This document shows positions 1-7,337 of a stretch of 42,999 bases of DNA, in pieces (position 1 is the first letter of the stretch; the number at the start of each line of letters is the position of its first letter). A model generated the notes under the pieces. That model was not told where the DNA came from. It saw only the letters and a program-made list of their open reading frames with translations, and made no database searches. The DNA is taken from NCBI GenBank assembly GCA_903945175.1, contig CAJAUM010000076.1, forward strand, positions 1 through 42,999. The letters run 5' to 3'. Both the position numbers and the translations under genes were made by a program. This DNA is from an uncultured Bacteroidales bacterium (GTDB lineage Bacteria; Bacteroidota; Bacteroidia; Bacteroidales; FEN-979).

Positions 1-60
1 AACGATCTTTGAAAATAACGTTCTTTAATATTTTGTTTCTTTGCAAATCGGAAATTAACG

Positions 61-101
61 ATGCAGATTTACTTGCATCCTTATTTACCGAAAATCTGCA
101 T
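61..101. repeat. inverted repeat (10-bp arms) left of the mystery A gene
   Basis: ATGCAGATTT at 61-70 is the exact reverse complement of AAATCTGCAT at 92-101, with a 21-nt spacer. It lies about 50 nt beyond the stop codon of the minus-strand regulator gene, so it could form a transcript hairpin or mark an element end. No T-run follows on the minus strand, so a classical intrinsic terminator is not well supported. Confidence 0.4.
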
Positions 102-149
102 TTGTAATTACCGCTTACAGTGGGGTCTGACCGCCTATATAATCCAGTT

Positions 150-605
150 TTATTCCCATAGGGACTTTAAATTTTTCTGTTTAATTTCCTGTGCTTTTGC
201 TTTTATTGACTTTTTAAGCATCGCCTGGCTGATTGATTGATCTTCCAATTTCATGCTGTTGGAGGTTCTGGTGACAATCTTTGTTGCTAATTCATACGCT
301 CGTTTGTCGATCATTCTTTGCAATGAGCCATCAAAAGGAATAAACCCATAAACCAGTTTCATATTTAGTTGTTTACCTATCTGTTCTAAAGAGGCAATTG
401 TAATATTCCCATTTTTTTCACGGGTTTCAATATCTTTTACTCCCTGTGGCGTTATTTTTGCCATCTTTCCCAGTTGTCTCAGCGACATTCCTAGAGCCAT
501 TCTAATGGTGTAAATCCATCCGTTTGGCGGGTTTTCATCGTTAATACGGGCTATTTTGCGTATCCTGTTGTCGGTTTGATTTAAAATCAATTCTTGAGTT
601 TTCAT
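150..605 (-). CDS. mobile mystery protein A-like XRE-family regulator
   Basis: A 151-residue protein with a helix-turn-helix (about residues 30-82: PPNGWIYTIRMALGMSLRQL, then an ITPQGVKDIE recognition region) and the LVYGFIPFDGSL segment typical of the mobile mystery protein A family. Members are usually encoded directly before a Fic-domain partner, mobile mystery protein B, and the pair is scattered on mobile or accessory DNA. Here the 149 nt downstream (1-149) carry stops in all minus-strand frames, so the partner is not adjacent. The ATG at 603-605 (MKTQEL) is preferred because the family begins there; an in-frame ATG at 615-617 would add only MYCF. The role as a DNA-binding repressor is inferred from the fold; its target is unknown. 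The gene is separated from the AbiE pair by about 500 nt of AT-rich DNA and is divergent from it. Confidence 0.75.
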   Translation of the reverse strand: MKTQELILNQTDNRIRKIARINDENPPNGWIYTIRMALGMSLRQLGKMAKITPQGVKDIETREKNGNITIASLEQIGKQLNMKLVYGFIPFDGSLQRMIDKRAYELATKIVTRTSNSMKLEDQSISQAMLKKSIKAKAQEIKQKNLKSLWE

Positions 606-1033
606 AAAGCAATACATTTAATTATTCAATGCAAATATTAAGTAATAACTTTAAATATCATTTAAAAAATTAAAGCTATAACTTAAATAATCATCAATGA
701 AGCAAATGAAATAGGGTAGGGTGTACTAAAATTCAGATGTTACAATATCGTTTTAGATTTAAAGCGAGTTGTTGTCAAACAAAAAGAAATGGAACATTGT
801 TCTCTAAAATAAAACTGATCATCCAGGGAGAAAAGAAAAGTTTGTATTTGCAATTCTTTATACAATCTGTCAAGAATCGAAAACGATAACTTTTTTAAAG
901 TGAGATTGCTACATTCAGATCGATCACTTAAAACCTTTCAGAAACCTACGATATTATTTTTTTAATCTTACCATAAACGATTGGATAGCGATCATGCCTT
1001 GAACTTTTCGTCATACTTTATTTCTTTAAATGT

Positions 1034-1047
1034 CATAATGCATTATG
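1034..1047. promoter_or_regulatory. 14-bp perfect palindrome, candidate AbiEi operator
   Basis: CATAATGCATTATG is a perfect palindrome (CATAATG / CATTATG) lying about 22 nt upstream of the -33 element of the abiE promoter. AbiEi antitoxins of characterised type IV systems repress their own operon by binding inverted repeats upstream of the genes, so an operator role is plausible. That is an inference from position and symmetry only. Confidence 0.45.
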
Positions 1048-1069
1048 TCAAGTAAATAATATTATAAAC

Positions 1070-1100
1070 TTGACAAACTGCTTTACTTTGCTTATCTTTG
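1070..1100 (+). promoter_or_regulatory. Bacteroidota-type promoter of the abiE pair
   Basis: TATCTTTG at 1093-1100 matches the Bacteroidota -7 consensus TAnnTTTG. TTG at 1070-1072 lies 20 nt upstream, as expected for the -33 element. Transcription would begin near 1107, which rules out the in-frame ATG at 1070 and fixes the AbiEi start at 1121. Confidence 0.65.
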
Positions 1101-1120
1101 CATTCGTTTTAATAATAAGG

Positions 1121-1849
1121 ATGAAATCTGTTGATTCAATAGTAAAGAATTGCGTTGAGAATGTTCTATCGGGCCAGGTATTCGATTATTCTTTGTTTCC
1201 GGTGCGTAGTGATGCATTTATGGCCCTGGCTAAATCACTTAGCCGGTTGTCGAAGCAAGGTCAGATCGTGAGGCTGTCGCGCGGCAAATATTATAAACCC
1301 CAAGAGTCGGTGTTCGGAGTTCTCAACCCAGATGAAAGTCAGTTAATACGCTCTCTCACCCAGGTAGGTGATAAAACCATTGGGTATGTGACCGGTTTAA
1401 CCGCTTTCAATTCTTTGGGTCTGACCTCGCAGGTGTCCAATACAATTATGATTGCTCGTGGTTCAAATCAACCTGCGAAGGATATCCTGGGATACAAGGT
1501 GAGGTTTGTAAAGCGGAATTTTAAATTTTCCAGGGACGATGTCAAACTGCTGCAGATGCTGGATGCCTTGAAGTACATTAAAATAATTCCGGATACCACT
1601 GTCCGTGAATCACTAAAAATTCTGATCGCCAATCTTGAAAAGTTAAAGGCCGATGAATTGCAACAGATGATTCGCCTTGCTCAACGGTATCCTCCTTCCA
1701 CACGTGCGCTGGTCGGCGCTATCATTGAAAATCGCTTTTCTGAGATCAGGGTTGTATCTTTGTACAAATCTTTGAACCCATTAACAAAATATCATGTGGG
1801 TATTGATCAGGAGGTATTACCAAATAAGCTGAAATGGAACATCTCATGA
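1121..1849 (+). CDS. AbiEi-like antitoxin of a type IV toxin-antitoxin system (DUF6088-like)
   Basis: A 242-residue protein starting at the ATG at 1121, just downstream of the predicted promoter. The N-terminal part is a winged helix (about residues 15-60, with FPVRSDAFMALAKSLSRL and the wing motif IVRLSRGKYYKP), followed by the alpha/beta region seen in DUF6088/AbiEi proteins (DKTIGYVTGLTAFNSLGLTS). AbiEi antitoxins neutralise the cognate nucleotidyltransferase toxin without stable complex formation and autorepress the operon through the winged helix. The stop overlaps the start of the toxin gene (ATGA), indicating translational coupling. In phage-exposed bacteria such pairs act as abortive-infection systems. 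Family assignment is by motif and genomic partner. Confidence 0.8.
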   Translation: MKSVDSIVKNCVENVLSGQVFDYSLFPVRSDAFMALAKSLSRLSKQGQIVRLSRGKYYKPQESVFGVLNPDESQLIRSLTQVGDKTIGYVTGLTAFNSLGLTSQVSNTIMIARGSNQPAKDILGYKVRFVKRNFKFSRDDVKLLQMLDALKYIKIIPDTTVRESLKILIANLEKLKADELQQMIRLAQRYPPSTRALVGAIIENRFSEIRVVSLYKSLNPLTKYHVGIDQEVLPNKLKWNIS

Positions 1850-2850
1850 ACTTTCACCAGGCGCCCGAGTTTCGGGATGCACTTCAAAGTGCATCATCTG
1901 CATTGCACATGCGTTTCATACTCGTTGAGAAAGACTATTGGGTGACAAAGGTCCTTCAAAATCTGGCTTTCTCCGAGTTTCGTGATTTGATTGTGTTTAA
2001 GGGAGGAACATCTTTGTCGAAGGCATTTAATTGTATCGATCGGTTTTCAGAGGATGTGGACCTTGCGATATTGAAAGGGGAGGGGATGAGCGACTACCGG
2101 CTGAATAAACTCATGAAGTCAATCGAGGAAAACATTACTACAGGATTGGAATATCAACGAGGTCATCCCGCTGAAGAAAAACGGGGAAGGAACAGGAGAA
2201 CTTTTTATGACTACCCTAAAACAAACTCCTTAGATGTTTTCGGCAATGTCAGCAATCAAATCCAGCTTGAGATTAACACTTTCACGAACCCGGTCCCGTT
2301 CCAAATTGCAAATATTGAATCATATGTCGCAACATTTCTAAGACAAAATGGCTTTGTTGATTTTATCGACCAATATTTCCTTCATCCTTTCGATTTACAG
2401 GTGCTAACCCGGGAACGTACATTTTTCGAGAAACTCTTATCTGTTATCAGGCTTTCATACAATGGCCCGGATACCCTGAAGAAGAAAATTCGACATTTTT
2501 ATGATCTCTACAAATTGTACAATCTGCCTGATCTTCATTCTACCCTGTTATCGGATGAATCATTTAAAATGGTGGATATGGTAATCCAGGATGACAAGGC
2601 CAATGCTTTTTTTACCGGGGAATGGATGTCTCATCCCTTGTCTGAGTGTCCTCTTTTTAAGAACATTGATCATTTTTGGGGAGCCTTGAAATCAACCTAT
2701 GAATCTGAATTATCCCAGATCTCATGGGCACCGGCAATTCCTTCTGCAGAACAAATTCAGATGGCACTGCATGAGTTTCATACTTTTCTTCAGAGGTATG
2801 ATAACTTTTTAAAAAATGGAGTGCTTTTCACTGCAAATGAAGCAAAATGA
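1846..2850 (+). CDS. AbiEii nucleotidyltransferase toxin (type IV TA)
   Basis: A 334-residue member of the AbiEii/DUF1814 nucleotidyltransferase family. The catalytic signature is visible: VFKGGTSLSKAF (GGTSLSK loop) followed by RFSEDVDLAI with the metal-binding SEDVD acidic pair, and an upstream EKDYWVTKVL motif typical of the family. Toxins of this type transfer nucleotides onto RNA; some modify tRNA acceptor ends and stop growth. The start at 1846 is chosen because ATG overlaps the antitoxin TGA (ATGA) and family members start with MN-(L/F)-H; an in-frame ATG at 1834 would add MEHL. All expected motifs are intact, so the toxin is probably active. Together with AbiEi it forms an abortive-infection or stability module. 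Confidence 0.88.
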   Translation: MNFHQAPEFRDALQSASSALHMRFILVEKDYWVTKVLQNLAFSEFRDLIVFKGGTSLSKAFNCIDRFSEDVDLAILKGEGMSDYRLNKLMKSIEENITTGLEYQRGHPAEEKRGRNRRTFYDYPKTNSLDVFGNVSNQIQLEINTFTNPVPFQIANIESYVATFLRQNGFVDFIDQYFLHPFDLQVLTRERTFFEKLLSVIRLSYNGPDTLKKKIRHFYDLYKLYNLPDLHSTLLSDESFKMVDMVIQDDKANAFFTGEWMSHPLSECPLFKNIDHFWGALKSTYESELSQISWAPAIPSAEQIQMALHEFHTFLQRYDNFLKNGVLFTANEAK

Positions 2851-2861
2851 ATGATATCTTA

Positions 2862-2885
2862 ATTGTGCAAATTATTGTGCAAATT
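2862..2885. repeat. two perfect tandem copies of a 12-bp unit
   Basis: ATTGTGCAAATT occurs at 2862-2873 and again at 2874-2885 with no gap, directly after the AbiEii stop codon. Only two copies are present. It may be a regulatory site or a slippage duplication; nothing nearby identifies a function. Confidence 0.55.
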
Positions 2886-2937
2886 TCAAATCAAATTTTA
2901 AACATACAGTATTATCAAGTGATTCAGAAGGTATCCC

Positions 2938-2986
2938 TTAGCTTCCCAAGTTGAGGGTCGTGGGATTGCTCCTTGCAAATCGGCTC
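2938..2986 (+). pseudogene. decayed tRNA-Gly(CCC)-like 3' remnant
   Basis: The stretch resembles the anticodon arm through acceptor end of a bacterial tRNA-Gly. TTAGC and GTTGA can pair around a 7-nt loop TTCCCAA (anticodon CCC). A GGGTC-like variable region follows, then a T-stem GTGGG/CTTGC that pairs mainly by wobbles around a degenerate loop ATTGCTC that has lost the TTCGA consensus. AAATCGG sits where the acceptor 3' strand would be. No matching 5' acceptor strand or D-arm is found upstream, so it is not a working tRNA. Confidence 0.45.
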
Positions 2987-3066
2987 TAAAATGGACTAAT
3001 CAGCGACACATACTAATTTAAACGGGCCACTTACTTATTTCTACTTATTTCTCTGGTTTTCAGTCG

Positions 3067-3074
3067 TATCTTTG
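3067..3074 (+). promoter_or_regulatory. -7 promoter box of the LamG lipoprotein gene
   Basis: TATCTTTG matches TAnnTTTG exactly, 17 nt before the ATG at 3092. The -33 element is not clear. The box overlaps the in-frame GTG at 3074, which argues against that GTG as the start. Confidence 0.5.
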
Positions 3075-3091
3075 TGATAAATAAGTTATAC

Positions 3092-5608
3092 ATGAAAACC
3101 ATCGGACTATTTTTTCTGGGGATCATTTTGTTTTTTATTTTTCAAGGCTGCAGGAAGACGAACAACGATCCGGAGTCCCCGGAAGTCGTACCAATGGATA
3201 AATTGGTTGTCTCACCCGCTTTCAGTTGGAAAACCACCCAGGATGTGACTTTTGATATCACCTCTGACTTTGCAACGGTGATCTCCATTTTATCGGAGGA
3301 TGGAAACACAGTTTACCACAAGGGCTTTTTTAACAGGCTGAATGCGCGCTACGAAATATCAATCAATTTGCCTGCTTATATCAAAAATGTGATGGTAAAC
3401 GGACGAATGGTACCCATCACAGGGAATACCGTTCAAGTGTCATTGACCAGCCTGAAATCAACAGGATCATCCGGTGAATTACAGGCTCCGGCCATCATAC
3501 CTGATTTGGGACTGGTATCTGTCTGGCATTTTGATGAGAACGCAGGATCAATGGCCACTGACTCCAAGGGATCAAACAGCGGCGCCATCTCCGGTGCATC
3601 ATGGGTTCCCGGTATCAATAACAGTGCCCTTGATTTTGATGGTATAGCGGGACATGTGCAGGTGCCCTACAACACCAGTTTGAACAATAGAACGGACCAG
3701 ATCAGCCTTTCATGCTGGTTTAAAATGAATGAAGTGGGTAATTCCGGCGCTTTCCTGTTTTACAACACGAAATACATGATTCGGCTTGATGCCCAGGGGA
3801 GGGTTTCATTTTCAATTTACAATCCTGGTTTCACTTCAGCAGTGATGAATTATGCAGACCGGATTCTCAATACCGACTGGCATCATGTTGTGGCAACCTA
3901 CGATGGCGCCCAGATGAAACTCTATATTGACGGGGCGCTGAAAATAACAAGGGCTGCTACTGGTATGCTTAAAACATCGGGCAGCGACCTGCACATCGGA
4001 GATCAGTCTACAATTAACTTTTTTCCAGGAATTTTGGATGAGGTGCTGATATACTCCAGGCCACTTACGCCTGAAGAGATCCTTTCGGTATATGCCACAA
4101 CTCAGAACCCGGGAACCGGGGATGGTCTCATTTCAGAATGGCCGCTCAATGAAAATGCGGGAACTATTGCAGATGATGTTTTTGATGGTAATAATGGAAC
4201 GATAACCGGGGCAACCTGGAGTTCCGGAATCTCTGGAAGTTGCCTGCATTTTAATGGTTCAACTGATTGGATCAAGGTGCCTAAAGCCTCCAACCTGAAT
4301 CTTACCAATTCAATAACCATGATGGTTTGGGCTAAAACAGAAGCAAATCTGACCACTAAAATATTTCAGAAAGGCGATTGGGACGGCCATGGCATCGGAC
4401 AGGGTAATTGGGATGGATGGAATGGGACGATCAGACTGAACAATGCTACCAGTACGACATTGCATTGGGGGGATGGTTTGCCCGTGCTGAATCAATGGTA
4501 CCATTTAGCCATGACCTATGATGGAACCATCATGAAATTTTATGTCAATGGTCAATTAAAAAACAGCAAAGCAGTTTCCGGCGTGCTGGCTGTCAATACA
4601 CGCGATGTTTCCATCGGTTCGGACAATGGCGCGCAAAAGTTCTTTAAAGGTTCCATTGATGAGGTTAAAATATATGGAGTAGCGCTAACACAAACAGAAA
4701 TCCAGGCTAATTTTAAGCTACCCGGTGCGGCGTCTGATCAGGATGGCGATGGAATTGAAGATAAAGATGACAACTACCCGAAAGATCCGGCCAGGGCCTT
4801 TAACAACTATATGCCATCGAAGGGTTTTTCAAGCCTTGCTTTTGAGGATTTATGGCCCGGGCTGGGCGATTACGACTTCAATGACCTGGTGCTTGACTAC
4901 CAGTTCAACACTGTCACAAACGGGTCAAATAAGGTAACTGAAGTGCTGGCGACTTTTGTGGTTCGCGCCATCGGTGCAGGATTTGAAAATGGATTCGGTT
5001 TTCAGTTACCTGGAAAAAATGTGGTAAACACCGATGTTATGGTCACCGGCTATGACCTCAAGGAAAACTATATCACGCTTGCCAGCAATGGAACGGAATC
5101 AAACCAGGAATTGACAACCATAATCGTTTTCGACAATGCCAACAAGGTTCTGGTGCCCAGTTCGGGTTTTGGTGTTAATGTTATCCCCACAGAACCCTAT
5201 GTTACACCCGACACAATTGTTATCAGCATGGCATTTACACCCAATAAGTATGCTGCAGCTGATCTTGACCTGATTCGTTTTAACCCTTTTCTGATTGTAA
5301 ACGGGGAGCGTGGAAAAGAGATCCATCTTCCTGACTATAAACCCACAAGCCTGGCTGACGTAAAATTATTTGGTACGGGTGAAGATGATACTAACCCAGC
5401 CACCGGGAAATATTATAAAACAAAATCAAACTTGCCCTGGGCGATCAATATTGCTTCTAGTTATCAGTACACCATCGAGAGCAACCAGATTACCAGCGCC
5501 TATCTGCGGTTTGCCAACTGGGCAGAATCATCGGGCACCACTTATCCTGACTGGTATCTCAATGAATCCGGTTATCGCAATTCATCTGCAATTTATCAGA
5601 TCCCTTAG
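3092..5608 (+). CDS. surface lipoprotein with two LamG domains and a C-terminal LruC domain
   Basis: An 838-residue protein with a lipoprotein signal peptide (MKTIGLFFLGIILFFIFQGC; lipobox Cys20). Two laminin-G/concanavalin-like domains follow at about residues 140-335 and 344-540. They are clear internal repeats: each opens with G-L-V/I-S-x-W and a D/N-E-N-A-G motif and ends with a LDEV/IDEVKIY strand before a T-P/Q-E-E/I helix. A thrombospondin-3-like calcium loop, DQDGDGIEDKDD, lies at 549-560. The C-terminal part (about 570-838) has the LruC signature FEDLWPGLGDYDFNDLVLDY. LamG domains commonly bind glycans or proteins; the ligand here is unknown. The gene is monocistronic and its TAG directly abuts the stop of the convergent prenyltransferase gene. 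A surface lectin or adhesin is the best guess. A cell-wall or polysaccharide-binding role is possible given the neighbours, but unproven. Confidence 0.85.
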   Translation: MKTIGLFFLGIILFFIFQGCRKTNNDPESPEVVPMDKLVVSPAFSWKTTQDVTFDITSDFATVISILSEDGNTVYHKGFFNRLNARYEISINLPAYIKNVMVNGRMVPITGNTVQVSLTSLKSTGSSGELQAPAIIPDLGLVSVWHFDENAGSMATDSKGSNSGAISGASWVPGINNSALDFDGIAGHVQVPYNTSLNNRTDQISLSCWFKMNEVGNSGAFLFYNTKYMIRLDAQGRVSFSIYNPGFTSAVMNYADRILNTDWHHVVATYDGAQMKLYIDGALKITRAATGMLKTSGSDLHIGDQSTINFFPGILDEVLIYSRPLTPEEILSVYATTQNPGTGDGLISEWPLNENAGTIADDVFDGNNGTITGATWSSGISGSCLHFNGSTDWIKVPKASNLNLTNSITMMVWAKTEANLTTKIFQKGDWDGHGIGQGNWDGWNGTIRLNNATSTTLHWGDGLPVLNQWYHLAMTYDGTIMKFYVNGQLKNSKAVSGVLAVNTRDVSIGSDNGAQKFFKGSIDEVKIYGVALTQTEIQANFKLPGAASDQDGDGIEDKDDNYPKDPARAFNNYMPSKGFSSLAFEDLWPGLGDYDFNDLVLDYQFNTVTNGSNKVTEVLATFVVRAIGAGFENGFGFQLPGKNVVNTDVMVTGYDLKENYITLASNGTESNQELTTIIVFDNANKVLVPSSGFGVNVIPTEPYVTPDTIVISMAFTPNKYAAADLDLIRFNPFLIVNGERGKEIHLPDYKPTSLADVKLFGTGEDDTNPATGKYYKTKSNLPWAINIASSYQYTIESNQITSAYLRFANWAESSGTTYPDWYLNESGYRNSSAIYQIP

Positions 5609-6295
5609 TCATTCACCAAATTTGCGCTTGGTATCTGCGAAATCAGCCAAAGCTTCCTCCAGATCCTTAATGGAAAGGTCGTTAAACAATTTGTCAAAAA
5701 AACAAAGCCGGGCATAAGCCGATTGAAGTGGCAGGAAGTTACTCAATAAATGAGCGCCCCCGCTTCTGAACACAATATCAACAGGGGTGTTAACCGACAA
5801 ATTCCTGTAAAAATGTTCAGGAACAACGGTTGATTTTACGGATTCAATAATTTCATCTAGGGGATTATATCCTATAAGAAGGTTCAACAGGCCTTGGGTG
5901 TTATTCAACGTTGATTTTTCAAGTGACATGACTTCTGCTGCCAGCGAAATGGGGAAGACTTGGCGGTTGCCCGATATTTTAACAACAAGATTTCGCTGGT
6001 TGGCAAGAGCAGCGATCTCATTTTTCAGCGCTGATTCAACAATTTCTAGGTTTGCAGCCATTTCTTCGGAGGAGCGTTTGAAATTTTCTATGCTGGCTAG
6101 GTAAATGCTTATCTCCTTTACATCTTTCTGGTAAAGAAAGTTGGCAATTTGCAATAAACGAGAGATGGTGTAATTATAGGCTTCCTCTAGGGTACACCCT
6201 TGTGCTTTTGCCCAGCGCCTGCCTCCGTCGGGTATGATACCGACATGCTTCGGGATGGGCCCCGGAGATGGGTGGAAGCTATCGGTATGATTCAT
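5609..6295 (-). CDS. divergent cis-prenyltransferase (UppS family) with altered catalytic residues
   Basis: A 228-residue protein recognisable as an undecaprenyl diphosphate synthase homologue: HVGIIPDGGRRWAK (residues 17-30; canonical DGNGRWA), YLASIENFKRS (65-75; canonical SxENWxRP) and FRSGGAHLLSNFLPLQSAYA (176-195; canonical IRTGGExRxSNFLLWQxAYxE). The catalytic Asp (D23) and one pocket Arg (R177) remain. Positions equivalent to E. coli UppS E198, R200 and Mg-binding E213 are Ala181, Leu183 and Arg196, and the N28 position is Gly. The canonical enzyme makes the C55 lipid carrier from FPP and IPP; with these changes, normal activity is doubtful. It is the last gene of the polysaccharide operon, starting in a TAATG overlap with the acyltransferase stop. 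It may be a specialised or non-catalytic homologue (compare Nus1/NgBR-type partners). Confidence 0.8.
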   Translation of the reverse strand: MNHTDSFHPSPGPIPKHVGIIPDGGRRWAKAQGCTLEEAYNYTISRLLQIANFLYQKDVKEISIYLASIENFKRSSEEMAANLEIVESALKNEIAALANQRNLVVKISGNRQVFPISLAAEVMSLEKSTLNNTQGLLNLLIGYNPLDEIIESVKSTVVPEHFYRNLSVNTPVDIVFRSGGAHLLSNFLPLQSAYARLCFFDKLFNDLSIKDLEEALADFADTKRKFGE

Positions 6296-7296
6296 TATTC
6301 AGCTTTTTTATAGGTGATCCGCTTCGATAAGTCCATAAACGGTTTTTCGATGAAAGTAAAAAACAACCAGGCTGCAAAAACAGAGGTGAAAAGCGCGACG
6401 AAAACGAAGAGGCTCCGTATCCATTCGTTTTGTATAAAGGTTTCGCAAAGATTGATAATTCTTCCCCCGATTGGAATATGAACGAGGTACAATGAATATG
6501 AAATATTTCCAAGGAACTTTGAAAACCGGTCATGAAATTCAAAATAGGTGATGAAGAAATATGGAAGGAGCGCCGCTACTAGATACCTGTTGTCAAATTT
6601 TGAATAGATGAGAAGCAGGGTGATCAATAAAAATAATCCAAACTGTTTTTTGTTCAGGTAACCTATATAAAACTGAAACATCAGAATACCTGCAACGAAC
6701 AGGAATGCATAGTTGAAAATATAATTATGGCCGGAAAAAAGGAGGCTTGAAAAGCCAAAAATCAACAAGGTTCCAAATGAGTATTTCTTTTCATTATGGA
6801 TCAGCAATGGGAAGATCAGCGCAATTAGAATATAGTATTGAAATTCAATGGCCAGAGTCCAATAAACGTCGTTGACCCATGGAAAGTCGAAAAAGGCATT
6901 CAAATATCCCAGATGCAGGGCAAGCGCTTCGAAATTGATTGAAAAAGGGACACCCCGGTAGTAGGGCGACAGTGTACTGATCCAATTCAGCAAAAGAATA
7001 AGAACGATGCTCACCAGGTATGGAGGTTCAATACGAACCAGACGCTTTGTGAGAAATCTTCCGAAGTTTTTAATCTGGTAATTGCCGCGGTACATCGCAT
7101 ACGGGATAACAAATCCCGAGATGACAAAAAATACATCTACCCCAAGAAATCCGAACCTGCCGGAAATGTAAAGCACATTTTCCTTGCTCAAAAAATTAGG
7201 GTTGCCATGGGTGAAATGGAAGTAACATACGGCAACAGCTGCCAGTCCCCGAAGCAAATCAAGTGAGGATAAATATCCGATTTTACCGGTCTTCAT
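6295..7296 (-). CDS. acyltransferase family 3 membrane protein (OafA/YrhL type)
   Basis: A 333-residue polytopic protein with the acyltransferase-3 signature: SLDLLRGLAAVAVCYFHF near the N-terminus (conserved Arg16 and His27), then FGFLGVDVFFVISGFVIPY (residues 48-66), and about ten hydrophobic helices. Such enzymes O-acetylate or otherwise acylate sugars of surface polysaccharides from the cytoplasmic membrane. There is no C-terminal SGNH domain. It lies in the polysaccharide operon between a GT2 and the cis-prenyltransferase, overlapping the latter by one base. It most likely decorates the polysaccharide made by this cluster; substrate and acyl group cannot be read from the sequence. Confidence 0.88.
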   Translation of the reverse strand: MKTGKIGYLSSLDLLRGLAAVAVCYFHFTHGNPNFLSKENVLYISGRFGFLGVDVFFVISGFVIPYAMYRGNYQIKNFGRFLTKRLVRIEPPYLVSIVLILLLNWISTLSPYYRGVPFSINFEALALHLGYLNAFFDFPWVNDVYWTLAIEFQYYILIALIFPLLIHNEKKYSFGTLLIFGFSSLLFSGHNYIFNYAFLFVAGILMFQFYIGYLNKKQFGLFLLITLLLIYSKFDNRYLVAALLPYFFITYFEFHDRFSKFLGNISYSLYLVHIPIGGRIINLCETFIQNEWIRSLFVFVALFTSVFAAWLFFTFIEKPFMDLSKRITYKKAE

Positions 7297-7337
7297 ATTG
7301 AATAATTTGTATTTAATGTTTCCTTTTATCCACCAAT

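Larger units (their letters stand above)
606..1120. other. AT-rich intergenic region between divergent genes
   Basis: About 515 nt with no credible coding frame. It separates the minus-strand regulator from the plus-strand AbiE pair. The right end holds a 14-bp palindrome and a promoter, listed separately. No RNA gene or insertion-sequence relic is recognisable in the rest. Confidence 0.6.

Noticed and set aside
61-101. Intrinsic terminator of the mystery A gene
   Set aside because: The stem is followed by no T-run on the minus strand and the loop is long; reported only as an inverted repeat.
1070-1120. N-terminal extension of the AbiEi protein from the ATG at 1070
   Set aside because: It would start inside the predicted promoter, upstream of the expected transcription start, and adds a stretch not typical of the family.
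2938-2986. Functional tRNA-Gly gene
   Set aside because: It lacks the 5' acceptor strand and D-arm and has no TTCGA T-loop; listed only as a remnant.
3074-3091. GTG start at 3074 for the LamG lipoprotein
   Set aside because: The GTG overlaps the -7 promoter box, and the ATG at 3092 gives a standard lipoprotein signal peptide.
5370-5717. 115-codon plus-strand open frame spanning the end of the lipoprotein gene
   Set aside because: It lies out of frame within the lipoprotein and runs antisense into the cis-prenyltransferase gene; it has no recognisable domain.
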